From positions 1-63,946 of the forward strand of contig JBLMZM010000085.1 in assembly GCA_050258815.1 (NCBI GenBank): DNA of 63,946 nt, in the 5' to 3' direction. Under the pieces are notes generated by a model. It was not told the DNA's origin, did not search any database, and saw only the letters and a list, made by a program, of their open reading frames with translations. The DNA is from JAAXKN01 sp050258815 (GTDB lineage Bacteria; Bacteroidota; Ignavibacteria; Ignavibacteriales; SURF-24). The translations under genes and the position numbers were made by a program. How positions within the stretch are numbered: position 1 is the stretch's first letter; the number at the start of each line of letters is the position of its first letter. Positions 44,710-53,712 of the stretch are shown one piece after another.

Positions 44710-46467
44710 ATGCGTCACTTTAATGCTAAAGCTATATCCTGTCTGACATTATGGGTTCTTCTTATAACAAGTATTTTTGCACAAATCCCTGGAGGTTATG
44801 AGAAAGGTTTCAGTACAATAAACAAAAAGAGGATGTATGCAGATATCGCATTCTTTGCTTCTGACAGTATGAAAGGACGTCCCACCGGTAGCCGGGAGAA
44901 TCTTTCAGCAGCAAGATACATCGCTGAGAAATTTCGATTATTGGGATTGAAGCCCTTACTTACTTCTGACAGGAAAACCACTGCTAAAAAAGGAACTGAA
45001 ATCGAAGAAGGAGCAGAAACTCCGGAGATTGAAAGTCCTTCTGAATCTGATCTTTATCTGCAGAAGTTTAATTTAAAGAAGACGAGGCTTACCGAAAATT
45101 CATCTTTAAGCATTATCGAAAATATTCCCGGAGGCAAGGTCCAGAGAAGTTATAAAAGTAAAATTGACTTTTTGTTGCATTATCATCTACCCGAAGGCAT
45201 TGATATAACTTCTCCGGTTGTATTTCTGGGGTATGGCATTGATTATGGGGAAAATGGATACAGTGATTATATGGATGAAGCAGGGAATAAAATTGATGTA
45301 CGGAATAAGATTGTTCTGATTGTAGATGGATTTCCACAGGACAGGAACCCGGAAAGTGTTTTCTCAAAGTCGAAAAATGTACTTTATAGGAATCCATTGC
45401 GTAAAGCTGAACTGGCAGCCAGTAAAGGAGCTTTGGCTGTTCTTATTATGAATTCTGTAACAAAAACTGAACCTCCCGTTCCTGTAAAATATGCTAAATC
45501 AATTCCTAATTTCCAGCGTATAAACTTTTCTTTGCCAGGTATAACCAGGGAAGATATCCCTATATTTTATGTTTCAAATACCATAGTTAAAGCTTTATTC
45601 AAGGGAACCGGAAAAAAGGTTGAGGACCTCGTTGAAATGAATAACACCGATCTGAAATCCCGTTCGTTTGAGTTCAAGGAAAAAGCAATTGGGATGGATA
45701 TTGATGTCGAGCAGGAATTACTGAACACCCAGAATGTAGTAGCTTTTCTGGAAGGAACAGATCCTAAACTCAAGGATGAGATTGTAGTGATTGGTGCACA
45801 TTATGACCATATCGGACTAGGATATTACGGTGCATCTGATATACAGGATATTGGAAAAATTCATCCGGGGGCTGATGATAACGCTTCAGGAACTGCCGGA
45901 CTGATTGCTCTCGCAGAGGCCTTCTCCAAAACACCTCCTAAAAGAAGCATTGTATTTATGGCTTTTACGGGTGAGGAAAATGGAATTCAGGGGTCAAGAT
46001 ATTATGTGAATAATCAACCTTTGAAACCAATTGATAAAACGATTGCTATGTTGAATCTTGATATGATAAGCCGTAATAATGAGGATGAACTTATGATTGG
46101 GGGGGCATTCTACAGCGCTGAAATTATCAAAGTCCTTGAAAGAGCCAACCAGAATATTAAATTAAATCTCTTCTATAACACCGGTATTTATTCAACAGCA
46201 AGCGATCAGGCGCATTTCATAAGGAAAAAAATACCCTCATTATTTTTCTTTGGAGGGTTCCACGAAGACTATCATAGAATAACAGATGTTATTGAAAAAA
46301 TAAATATAAATAAAGCCGAAACTGTTACAAAGCTGGCTTATTTAACAGGGTGGATTCTTGGCAACGAAAATACTAAACCATCTTTTAAAGAAGCCAACCA
46401 TGAAGAAAGAATGGAAATTGTAAGAGAATCAATGGAAAGAAGAAAAATATTGGAGCAAAATAAATAG
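44710..46467 (+). CDS. Exported M28-family zinc aminopeptidase
   Basis: 585 residues with a signal peptide (1-25, ending FAQ). A PA-like insert lies at about 150-260, then the M28 catalytic domain (about 340-565) with two-zinc ligand motifs: VVIGAHYDHIGLG, HPGADDNASGTAGL, AFTGEENGIQGS (catalytic Glu-Glu), LNLDMISRN, and a final His in FGGFHEDYHR. All expected ligands are visible. It probably trims peptides in the periplasm or outside. The M16 peptidase gene follows after 54 bp. Confidence 0.92.
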   Translation: MRHFNAKAISCLTLWVLLITSIFAQIPGGYEKGFSTINKKRMYADIAFFASDSMKGRPTGSRENLSAARYIAEKFRLLGLKPLLTSDRKTTAKKGTEIEEGAETPEIESPSESDLYLQKFNLKKTRLTENSSLSIIENIPGGKVQRSYKSKIDFLLHYHLPEGIDITSPVVFLGYGIDYGENGYSDYMDEAGNKIDVRNKIVLIVDGFPQDRNPESVFSKSKNVLYRNPLRKAELAASKGALAVLIMNSVTKTEPPVPVKYAKSIPNFQRINFSLPGITREDIPIFYVSNTIVKALFKGTGKKVEDLVEMNNTDLKSRSFEFKEKAIGMDIDVEQELLNTQNVVAFLEGTDPKLKDEIVVIGAHYDHIGLGYYGASDIQDIGKIHPGADDNASGTAGLIALAEAFSKTPPKRSIVFMAFTGEENGIQGSRYYVNNQPLKPIDKTIAMLNLDMISRNNEDELMIGGAFYSAEIIKVLERANQNIKLNLFYNTGIYSTASDQAHFIRKKIPSLFFFGGFHEDYHRITDVIEKININKAETVTKLAYLTGWILGNENTKPSFKEANHEERMEIVRESMERRKILEQNK

Positions 46468-46521
46468 TGAACACGTTATAATAATTCATTTAATTAATTA
46501 ATCTACTTTGGAGTCGAACAA

Positions 46522-49335
46522 ATGAGAAAAAACATTTCCGATAAACTAAAATATCTGGTAATATTATTAGTTTTGTCTTGGATGGTTCAGGCTAATGCAG
46601 CTCAGAACCCTAAATATGAAGAAGGCAAATTGTACCGTCATACTCTGTCCAATGGACTGCAGGTACTAACGGTTGAGAGGCATATAGCGCCATTGATTTA
46701 TCATCAGCTTACATATAAAGTCGGATCAAGGAATGAAAGACTTGGTATTACTGGTGTATCCCACATTGTTGAACATATGATGTTCAAGGGCACAAAGAAA
46801 TATGGAAAAGGAACTGTTTCCAAAACAATTTCTGAAAACTCCGGAATATTCAATGCTTTTACGGCTAATGACATGACAAGCTATTATGAATACCTTCCGA
46901 AGAATAAAATTGAACTGGCCATGGATATTGAGTCAGACAGAATGCAGAACAGTACTTTTGACCCTGTTGAATTCAAACCTGAAGTAGAAGTTATTAAACA
47001 GGAAAGAAGGATGAGATCTGAAAGTACCCCCAAAGGTATGTTTCAGGAAACTATGAATTCTGTTGCTTATGACAGTCATCCAAACCGTGATCCGATAATC
47101 GGATGGCCTGGTGACCTGAATAAAATTACAAGAGATGAAGCATATGAATACTACAAGACTTATTATACTCCAAACAATGCTTTTCTGGTTTTAGTAGGTG
47201 ATTTCGATACAGATAAGATTCTTGAAACTGTAAAGAAATATTATGAAAAAATTCCTAAGGGCCCTGAAGTAAAGGAAATAAATGCAGTTGAACAACCCCA
47301 GAAGGTGCGCAAAACATTTACATTAAGTCATAACGATATCACTGAACCCGCTTTCAGAATGTCATTCCATATTCCTACTTACCAGGATCCTGATGCAGCA
47401 GTTCTTAAAATTGCTGGTATGATACTCGGTGAGAAGAGCAGGGATGCACGTCTCTATAAAAGATTAGTGGAAAAAGAACAGATTGCAACCGTGGCTTCAG
47501 GTGGTTTCGGCCTGACAAAAGATCCAGGACTGTTTTCAATAGGGGTCGGAATGAAATCAGACAGCAGCATGGACCGTGCTGAGAAAATGATATGGGAAGA
47601 AATTGCTTTGATGCAGAAAGAGCCAGTATCAGACCGCGAATTACAAAAAGTAAAGAACAGATACAAGTTCAGTGAGGTTACTTCATATACTAAGAATGCT
47701 GATATTGGTACAAGATTAAGCCGCTACGAAGCATACTTTAATTATGAATTGATGAGTGAATTCTCAAAAAGAGTACATGCAGTTACAAAAGATGATATTA
47801 TCAGGGTTATGAATAAATATTTCAGCCCCGAAATGGTTACTATCGGCTACTCTGTACCAAAAGAAAAGGGGGCAGCTAAAAAGTCAACAAAGGAAAATGC
47901 CGGGGTAGAGAAGGAAGATGATAATGCTGCTGATCAGGCTAACCTTTTACCTGATGATGAGTTCTACTTCAAATCACCATTGGAATTATATGAAACAGTA
48001 AGCAGCAAGGGTCTTGATGAGGTTATTAAACCTAAGGAAATCAAGCCGTCAATAAAGATGATGAAGCTGGATAATGGTGTGAAGATTTATACTGTAGAGA
48101 ATCATCTTGTCCCTTCTATGACAATTGTTGGCCGTTTTGAAACAGGTAATATCCTTGAGGCAAACGAGGGAAAACAACCTGGTATTGCTGCTGTGCTTGG
48201 CGATGTTATGGCCAGGGGTTCAGAAAATATGTCATATACTGAATTATCCGAAAGAATGGCTTTTGTACCATTCCAGTTCCAGATTGGCGGAAGTTACAGG
48301 GGTTTCACATTCCAGGGCTTTTCTCTGAACGAGGATTCAGATGAAATGATGAAAACAACATTCGATATTGTTACAAAACCGGGACTGAAAGATGAGGATA
48401 TTGCTAAGGTAAAACCAAGACACGAAAGCACAGCCCGCAATATGTTGAAACAAACAAGTATGCAGGCTTTCTACTATATGTATAATACCTTATATAATGA
48501 TCATCCGTATTCAAAAGTAAAGAGTACTGAGGAATCTATTAAGAGTATTACACGTGATGATCTTAAGAACCTTCATAAAAAATATTTCCGCCCTGAAAAT
48601 CTGACATTATTAATGGTTGGGGATATGAAGCCGGAAGAAATGAAAGAACTGGCGAACAAGTATTTCGGAAAGTGGAAGAATGAAACTAAGGCTCCTGAAT
48701 TGGTTCAGGTACCTAAGGTAAAAGACCTTACTAAAAAAGAAATCAAAGTATTCTCTGAAAAAGATTATACTGAATGCACAATTAATTTAGGTTTTAATCC
48801 TTTTAATAACGTTGACCCGGATGAAAAGGAAACTATTTCAGTACTTAACTATATTCTGGCATCAAGCGCACTTACTTCAAGAATGGGTATTGAGCTGCGC
48901 GACAAACAGGGCCTTATATATGGATTAAAGAGTGAATTCTGGGCTCCGACAGATAATATCGGATACTGGAAATTCCAGACGAAAACCGGACCTAAAAACG
49001 TTGAGAAGGTTATTACCGGAATCTTCAAGGAAATCCGTAAACTGCTTGAAAACGGAATTACAGATGAAGAACTGATTGCAGCAAAAAATCGCCAGTTGGG
49101 ATTACTGCCTTTCTATATTGAAACACCCGATGATGTTGCCTCAATCGCTTATGATCTGATACTGGACAAGAGACCATTGGATAGTTTTGACAAAAAGGGA
49201 CAGAGAATCGTATCAATTACAAAAGAAGATGTAATGCGTGTTGCAAAAAAATATTTCACAATGGATAAATTTATTGTTGTTGTTGACGGACCAATCGAAG
49301 AGCATTCTCTGGATCATCTGACAGACAAGTTGTAG
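46522..49335 (+). CDS. M16-family zinc peptidase, fused two-half form
   Basis: 937 residues: signal peptide (1-27), an active M16A half with inverted zinc motif HIVEH and downstream Glu (VEVIKQERRMR), an M16C domain, an acidic linker (about 455-480), and a second half (about 510-930) where the HxxEH site is lost (PGIAAVLGDVMARGSEN). One active plus one inactive half in one chain is a usual M16 arrangement; the pair encloses short peptides. With the M28 enzyme it suggests peptide degradation linked to the receptor locus. Confidence 0.93.
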   Translation: MRKNISDKLKYLVILLVLSWMVQANAAQNPKYEEGKLYRHTLSNGLQVLTVERHIAPLIYHQLTYKVGSRNERLGITGVSHIVEHMMFKGTKKYGKGTVSKTISENSGIFNAFTANDMTSYYEYLPKNKIELAMDIESDRMQNSTFDPVEFKPEVEVIKQERRMRSESTPKGMFQETMNSVAYDSHPNRDPIIGWPGDLNKITRDEAYEYYKTYYTPNNAFLVLVGDFDTDKILETVKKYYEKIPKGPEVKEINAVEQPQKVRKTFTLSHNDITEPAFRMSFHIPTYQDPDAAVLKIAGMILGEKSRDARLYKRLVEKEQIATVASGGFGLTKDPGLFSIGVGMKSDSSMDRAEKMIWEEIALMQKEPVSDRELQKVKNRYKFSEVTSYTKNADIGTRLSRYEAYFNYELMSEFSKRVHAVTKDDIIRVMNKYFSPEMVTIGYSVPKEKGAAKKSTKENAGVEKEDDNAADQANLLPDDEFYFKSPLELYETVSSKGLDEVIKPKEIKPSIKMMKLDNGVKIYTVENHLVPSMTIVGRFETGNILEANEGKQPGIAAVLGDVMARGSENMSYTELSERMAFVPFQFQIGGSYRGFTFQGFSLNEDSDEMMKTTFDIVTKPGLKDEDIAKVKPRHESTARNMLKQTSMQAFYYMYNTLYNDHPYSKVKSTEESIKSITRDDLKNLHKKYFRPENLTLLMVGDMKPEEMKELANKYFGKWKNETKAPELVQVPKVKDLTKKEIKVFSEKDYTECTINLGFNPFNNVDPDEKETISVLNYILASSALTSRMGIELRDKQGLIYGLKSEFWAPTDNIGYWKFQTKTGPKNVEKVITGIFKEIRKLLENGITDEELIAAKNRQLGLLPFYIETPDDVASIAYDLILDKRPLDSFDKKGQRIVSITKEDVMRVAKKYFTMDKFIVVVDGPIEEHSLDHLTDKL

Positions 49336-49382
49336 TATGATCTGAAGAAGTTGAGGTTGGATCCATTTTGTCTTTGAAAAAT

Positions 49383-49432
49383 ATGGCAGCGTACCGGCTA
49401 AATCCCGGTGCCCTGCCATTCATTACCGGGCA
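49383..49432 (+). other. Structured leader with competing hairpins
   Basis: ATGGCAG (49383-49389) pairs with CTGCCAT (49413-49419), and ACCGG (49393-49397) with CCGGT (49405-49409) inside it. A second option pairs TGCCC (49409-49413) with GGGCA (49428-49432), which would break the first stem. No T-run follows. It lies between the M16 gene and the 4Fe-4S membrane protein, 43 bp before the coding start. No known riboswitch class was recognised. Confidence 0.4.
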
Positions 49433-49474
49433 AAAAGAAATTTATACAGTATCTGCCCTAAGAGATAATAATTA

Positions 49475-51448
49475 ATGTTTCAGGAGAATCATATGAAAAA
49501 TAAAGTCAGGTTAATATTCCAGCTGATCTTTTTAGGATTGGTTGGATATGTTGCTATTAGACCGGCTTTTGATAAGAGTTATTTGGCCGATTTTGAAAAA
49601 TATTGTCCATATGGAGGAATTGCTTCCTTTGCCAGCAAACTGAATCAGGGGACTATGGCTTGTTCAATGGGAGAAGTACAGGTCGCACTTGGTCTCGGTT
49701 TACTTATCGGTGTATTGATAATTGGAAAATTGTTTTGCAGCTATGCATGTCCTATAGGTTCTGTCACTGAATGGCTGGGTAAGTTAGGCGACAAGATGAA
49801 ATTACGCCGTGATATGCCTAAAATTCTCGACAGGCCCATGCGTTCTCTTAAGTATATTATTTTATTCCTTGCATTATATTTTACAATGACCAGCAGTGAA
49901 TTATTCTGTAAGAAGTTTGATCCTTACTTTAATTCTGCATACCTGTTCGGGAATGCTGATAGTGTTTTATATCTGGCTATACCAGCATTTATACTTACAG
50001 TACTTGGAGCGGTATTTTTCAGACTTTTCTGGTGCAAATACCTGTGTCCGCTTGGAGCAATCAGTAATATATTCCTGAATGTGATTGGTGCAGGAAGTGT
50101 TATCGTTCTTTTTATAATTGCCAGGTTCATTATGCCTGAATTAAGTTATATCTGGTTGATTGGAGGACTTGTATTGTCAGGTTTAGTGACGGAACTTGGA
50201 TTTATGAAAAGAATGCTGGCTCCCGTACCAAGTATAACAAGAAATACTGAAAAATGCAGTTCATGCGGACTTTGCGATAAAAAATGCCCGCAGGGAATTA
50301 AAGTTTCACAGTACGAAAAGGTTGACCACATTGACTGTACACTTTGTACCGATTGTGTTTATACATGTCCATCGAAAAATACTCTTACAGTAAACAATAA
50401 GAAAGAATTCAAGCACCTGGCCCCTATTGCGCTGGTTGTCTTTATACTGGCTAGTCTTGGAGCTGCCAGTCAGCTGAATTTTACTACTATTGCAGAACGC
50501 TGGGGTAATTTTGCCTCTTTATCTAAAATTGACACCTACGAACAGACTGGCCTGAAGAATGTAAAATGCTTCAGCAGCTCCATGGCTTTAAAAGGCAAGC
50601 TTGAGACTGTTGAAGGGATTGTAGGACTTGATACCTGGGCCAGTGCTCATTCTGTAAAAATTTATTATGATCCATCAAAAATATCGGAACAAAAAGTAAA
50701 AGCATCACTCTTTACTCCGACAAAACAGGAAGTTCGTCTGATTAAAAATCCTGCTTTGACCAGTCTGGCTATGTGGGAAGTAGGAGTAAATCATCTTTTT
50801 GATCTGTATGACTTTATTTATCTGACAAGTGCCTTAAAGAAAGACGAGGGTGTGTACGGCTTTGAGACCCATTATGGCGAGCCGATCATGGTTACAGTTT
50901 ACTTTGATCCGGCTAAGACAGATCCGGTTAAAATAAAACAGAAAATGGAAGTTAAGGAAGTACAGGTTCAGCTGGGAAAAGTGATTCAAAATGTTAAGGT
51001 GGATTTTGAAGTGGCAGATGCAGGTAAAATGCTTGGTAATGTTACGGTTCCTGAATACAAAAAACGCATTTTCAAGCTTTATGACAGGAATTTTAATGAC
51101 TATAAGGAGTTTAAGAAAGAACAACTTTCAGTCTTTGTATTCCCTATGCCTGAGGCTAGCAATCCTAATTTGCGCCAGAGATTCAGCTCTCTCACCAGCC
51201 ACCTTTCTGCTGATGAGGGAATTGTGCGTTTCTCTACCCGGTTTCTTGATGTGCCAAGTGCAATTATCTTCTTTAACGCAGAGAAGACAAATGTGGATAA
51301 GATAAAAAAAGCACTCGTAAAACCTATGCTAACGATTTTTACAAGTGAGACTCAAACCAAGGATATTGATAACCCTTTCCATATCAAACCTGAAGGTAAG
51401 GTTCTGAAAGCGACAGAGATATCAATTGATGAGGACGAAAAGCTATAA
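49475..51448 (+). CDS. Membrane polyferredoxin (NapH/CcoG-like) with metal-associated-like domains
   Basis: 657 residues. Five or six transmembrane helices (about 14-30, 65-85, 125-145, 165-185, 205-235, 315-335). Two NapH/NosR-type cysteine motifs flank the helices: CSYACPIGSVTEWLG and CKYLCPLGAIS, and a 2[4Fe-4S] pair follows (CSSCGLCDKKCPQG, CTLCTDCVYTCP). The C-terminal half has at least two HMA-like folds (about 355-425: NVKCFSSSMALKG, where the metal CxxC is reduced to one Cys; and about 440-510). Such proteins may move electrons across the membrane for metal or cofactor handling. A second possible start is the Met at 49493, just before KNKVRLIFQ. Role uncertain. Confidence 0.8.
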   Translation: MFQENHMKNKVRLIFQLIFLGLVGYVAIRPAFDKSYLADFEKYCPYGGIASFASKLNQGTMACSMGEVQVALGLGLLIGVLIIGKLFCSYACPIGSVTEWLGKLGDKMKLRRDMPKILDRPMRSLKYIILFLALYFTMTSSELFCKKFDPYFNSAYLFGNADSVLYLAIPAFILTVLGAVFFRLFWCKYLCPLGAISNIFLNVIGAGSVIVLFIIARFIMPELSYIWLIGGLVLSGLVTELGFMKRMLAPVPSITRNTEKCSSCGLCDKKCPQGIKVSQYEKVDHIDCTLCTDCVYTCPSKNTLTVNNKKEFKHLAPIALVVFILASLGAASQLNFTTIAERWGNFASLSKIDTYEQTGLKNVKCFSSSMALKGKLETVEGIVGLDTWASAHSVKIYYDPSKISEQKVKASLFTPTKQEVRLIKNPALTSLAMWEVGVNHLFDLYDFIYLTSALKKDEGVYGFETHYGEPIMVTVYFDPAKTDPVKIKQKMEVKEVQVQLGKVIQNVKVDFEVADAGKMLGNVTVPEYKKRIFKLYDRNFNDYKEFKKEQLSVFVFPMPEASNPNLRQRFSSLTSHLSADEGIVRFSTRFLDVPSAIIFFNAEKTNVDKIKKALVKPMLTIFTSETQTKDIDNPFHIKPEGKVLKATEISIDEDEKL

Positions 51449-51524
51449 CCTTAATGGGATAAATAAAACTTCAGCTTTACTGCATACTAGCATGAAGTAA
51501 TATATTATTACCTCTCCAGATAAA

Positions 51525-51574
51525 CCCCTTCTCTTTACCTGAAGTATTTTCGGATAAAGTTAAGGGGCTTTTAT
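51525..51574 (+). terminator. Probable terminator after the polyferredoxin gene
   Basis: CCCCTT (51525-51530) pairs with AAGGGG (51562-51567), with an inner CTTTA/TAAAG stem, then CTTTTATTT. Moderately strong; the loop is long. Confidence 0.6.
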
Positions 51575-51686
51575 TTATATATTTTTTGTTTGCTAAATGG
51601 CAAGCATTCTGATAAATTAGACCTGTTGTGTTTAAGTTGTTCAGGCCTTTAATAATAATTCTAACTGGGGGAGCATTAACAGGATA

Positions 51687-52799
51687 ATGTATACAAATAA
51701 CATCTCGGCAAATTATCTTCTCTATTCTGTGATTTCAGTTTGTGTGATTCAATTATCTCTTATTCTGGTCTTTCTGTTGAGAAAAAACAGGAGGAAACAT
51801 CAGACAATTACAGGGACTGACGCCTCCGGCCGTTCAGTTTCTGCAGGCAAGGCAGATTCCTCTGACCAGGGAAAAGGGAGGATAGGGAAGGGGAACCAGA
51901 TTGATTTGAGCAATGAAGATGAATTGGCTGATCTTTTATACTCTTATGGGAAACTTAAGAAAGAGTACTCAAACCTTCAGGATATTAATCATTTCCTAAA
52001 CCAGCAGATAAATGACCTAAAGAGAAATATAGATAATCTGGAAGTCGCCAATCACCAATTATCACTTCAGAAAGAGAAATTACTCAACAGTAAAAGACAA
52101 CTGGAGGAACTGCAGAGACAAAAAGATGAATTATATGCAATGGCCTTGCATGATATAAAAAATCCCGCTGCAGCTATTAAGGGTTACGTTGAGCTCCTGG
52201 AATCCTATGATTTAAACGCTAATGAACAGCAGGAGATAATGCAGTCACTTGCTGATACATCCTCTCGCATTATAAGTCTTACCCAGCAGATGTCACTGGC
52301 TATAGCCAAAAGAGAACCGGGACCGGAGCTGAAATTTGAAGTCTCATCCGTAAAAAAAATTGCTGACGCCGTTTGTAACAGGAATACAGCTTATGCCTTG
52401 AAAAAGGGTATTAAATTACTAAACCAGACCTCACCCAATACACCCGGTACAAAGATAGATGTATCAAAAATTGAAGAAGTAATGGATAATCTGGTAAATA
52501 ATGCAATCAAATATGCTCCCAAAGGCACAACGATTCAGGTCAGGTCGTATTTCAATGACAGTAAAATTACTATTGAAGTTACTGATAACGGAGTAGGGCT
52601 TTCTGAGGAAGAATGCACCCATGTATTTGAAAAGGGTGTGCTGCTGTCTCCAAAACCAACTGGTGGTGAAACAAGATCGGGACTTGGACTGTGGATCGTC
52701 AAAAATATTGTGGAAGAACATGGCGGTAGTGTCTGGGTGAAAAGTAAAACCGGGGCTGGTTCCACTTTTGCTTTTGAATTACCGGTAAGGAAAATGTAG
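51687..52799 (+). CDS. Membrane-anchored sensor histidine kinase
   Basis: 370 residues. One N-terminal transmembrane helix (about 9-31), a charged linker, a long coiled coil (about 85-150; YSNLQDINHFLNQQINDL), HisKA with MALHDIKNPAAAIKGYVEL near 155, and HATPase (NLVNNAIKYAP, DNGVGLS, GLGLWIV). The near absence of a periplasmic domain suggests sensing in the membrane or by the coiled coil. No receiver gene is adjacent. Its stop is 6 bp from the end of the convergent uspA-like gene. Confidence 0.9.
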   Translation: MYTNNISANYLLYSVISVCVIQLSLILVFLLRKNRRKHQTITGTDASGRSVSAGKADSSDQGKGRIGKGNQIDLSNEDELADLLYSYGKLKKEYSNLQDINHFLNQQINDLKRNIDNLEVANHQLSLQKEKLLNSKRQLEELQRQKDELYAMALHDIKNPAAAIKGYVELLESYDLNANEQQEIMQSLADTSSRIISLTQQMSLAIAKREPGPELKFEVSSVKKIADAVCNRNTAYALKKGIKLLNQTSPNTPGTKIDVSKIEEVMDNLVNNAIKYAPKGTTIQVRSYFNDSKITIEVTDNGVGLSEEECTHVFEKGVLLSPKPTGGETRSGLGLWIVKNIVEEHGGSVWVKSKTGAGSTFAFELPVRKM

Positions 52800-52805
52800 G
52801 CCTGC

Positions 52806-53708
52806 TTATTTTTTTACCGGAATTAGGAGCAGCGGGACTTTACTCAATCTGCTGATTTTCGGAGTAATACTACCCGCCCAGAAAGCCTCGGTTCCGGCTT
52901 TCCCATGAGTACCTATAATTATCAGGTCAGCACTTATAGCATCTGCCATTTCTATTATTGCATTTGCTGGCTCCATTCTGCATGCACAGGTTGTTACCTC
53001 TAAACCGCTTTTTTCCAGGTCAGACTGAAGCTTATCCAGATACTCCTTTGCATCAGAAACAAACATGTCCATCATTCTGGTAGTGGTCCCCGGAAGGAAC
53101 CGATTTGCCGAAGTCCATTCTCCCGAGAGATTACCGAAATGTGGTATTGCCATCAATAGTTTCAAACGGGCATCACATAATTTGGCAAGCCAGGAAGCAT
53201 ATTCTAGCGCTTGTTCATGTTCCGGATTACCATCGAGCGGGACGATCATATTTTCAAAGTTAAACTTCTCGTTTATACTCTTATTCTCTGGATTGATTAA
53301 CAGAACCGGGGTATTGCCATGAGCTATTACCTGCTGAGCAATTGATCCGAACAAAAGATCATGAATGCCGCTGCTCCCGTGTGTACACATCAGAACCAGA
53401 TCCTGGCTTAATTCTTCTGAATGGTCAGCAATGCTCCGGGAAACATCCTTCACACTGCTTTCATGTACGTGTATTTCAACATTGATACCCCTGAAAATAT
53501 CCAGATCAGCGATCTTTTGAAGGTAATCCATTGCCTGAGCTGCTGCAGTCAGATGTTTCTGTCCGTGTATCTTTTCAGGTGCATCTTTTTCTATAATGTG
53601 AATAAAAGTAATTGATACATTTATTTTTTTAGCCAGGTAGGCTGCAACAGGCAGAACTGATTCCGCTAAAAAGGATCCATCAAGAGGAACCAAAATTCGA
53701 TTGATCAT
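52806..53708 (-). CDS. Tandem universal stress protein (UspA family)
   Basis: 300 residues with two Usp domains (about 1-140 and 148-298). Each begins with a hydrophobic strand and DG (ILVPLDGSFLAESVL; MIVPLDGNPEHEQAL). The ATP-binding signature is clear in both: THGSSGIHDLLFGSIAQQV and THGKAGTEAFWAGSITPK, each ending in PVLLI/PLLLI. ATP-binding Usps act in stress survival and can bind neighbouring transporters. It lies 4 bp after mntH on the same strand, so the pair is one transcription unit. Confidence 0.92.
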   Translation of the reverse strand: MINRILVPLDGSFLAESVLPVAAYLAKKINVSITFIHIIEKDAPEKIHGQKHLTAAAQAMDYLQKIADLDIFRGINVEIHVHESSVKDVSRSIADHSEELSQDLVLMCTHGSSGIHDLLFGSIAQQVIAHGNTPVLLINPENKSINEKFNFENMIVPLDGNPEHEQALEYASWLAKLCDARLKLLMAIPHFGNLSGEWTSANRFLPGTTTRMMDMFVSDAKEYLDKLQSDLEKSGLEVTTCACRMEPANAIIEMADAISADLIIIGTHGKAGTEAFWAGSITPKISRLSKVPLLLIPVKK

Positions 53709-53712
53709 ATTA

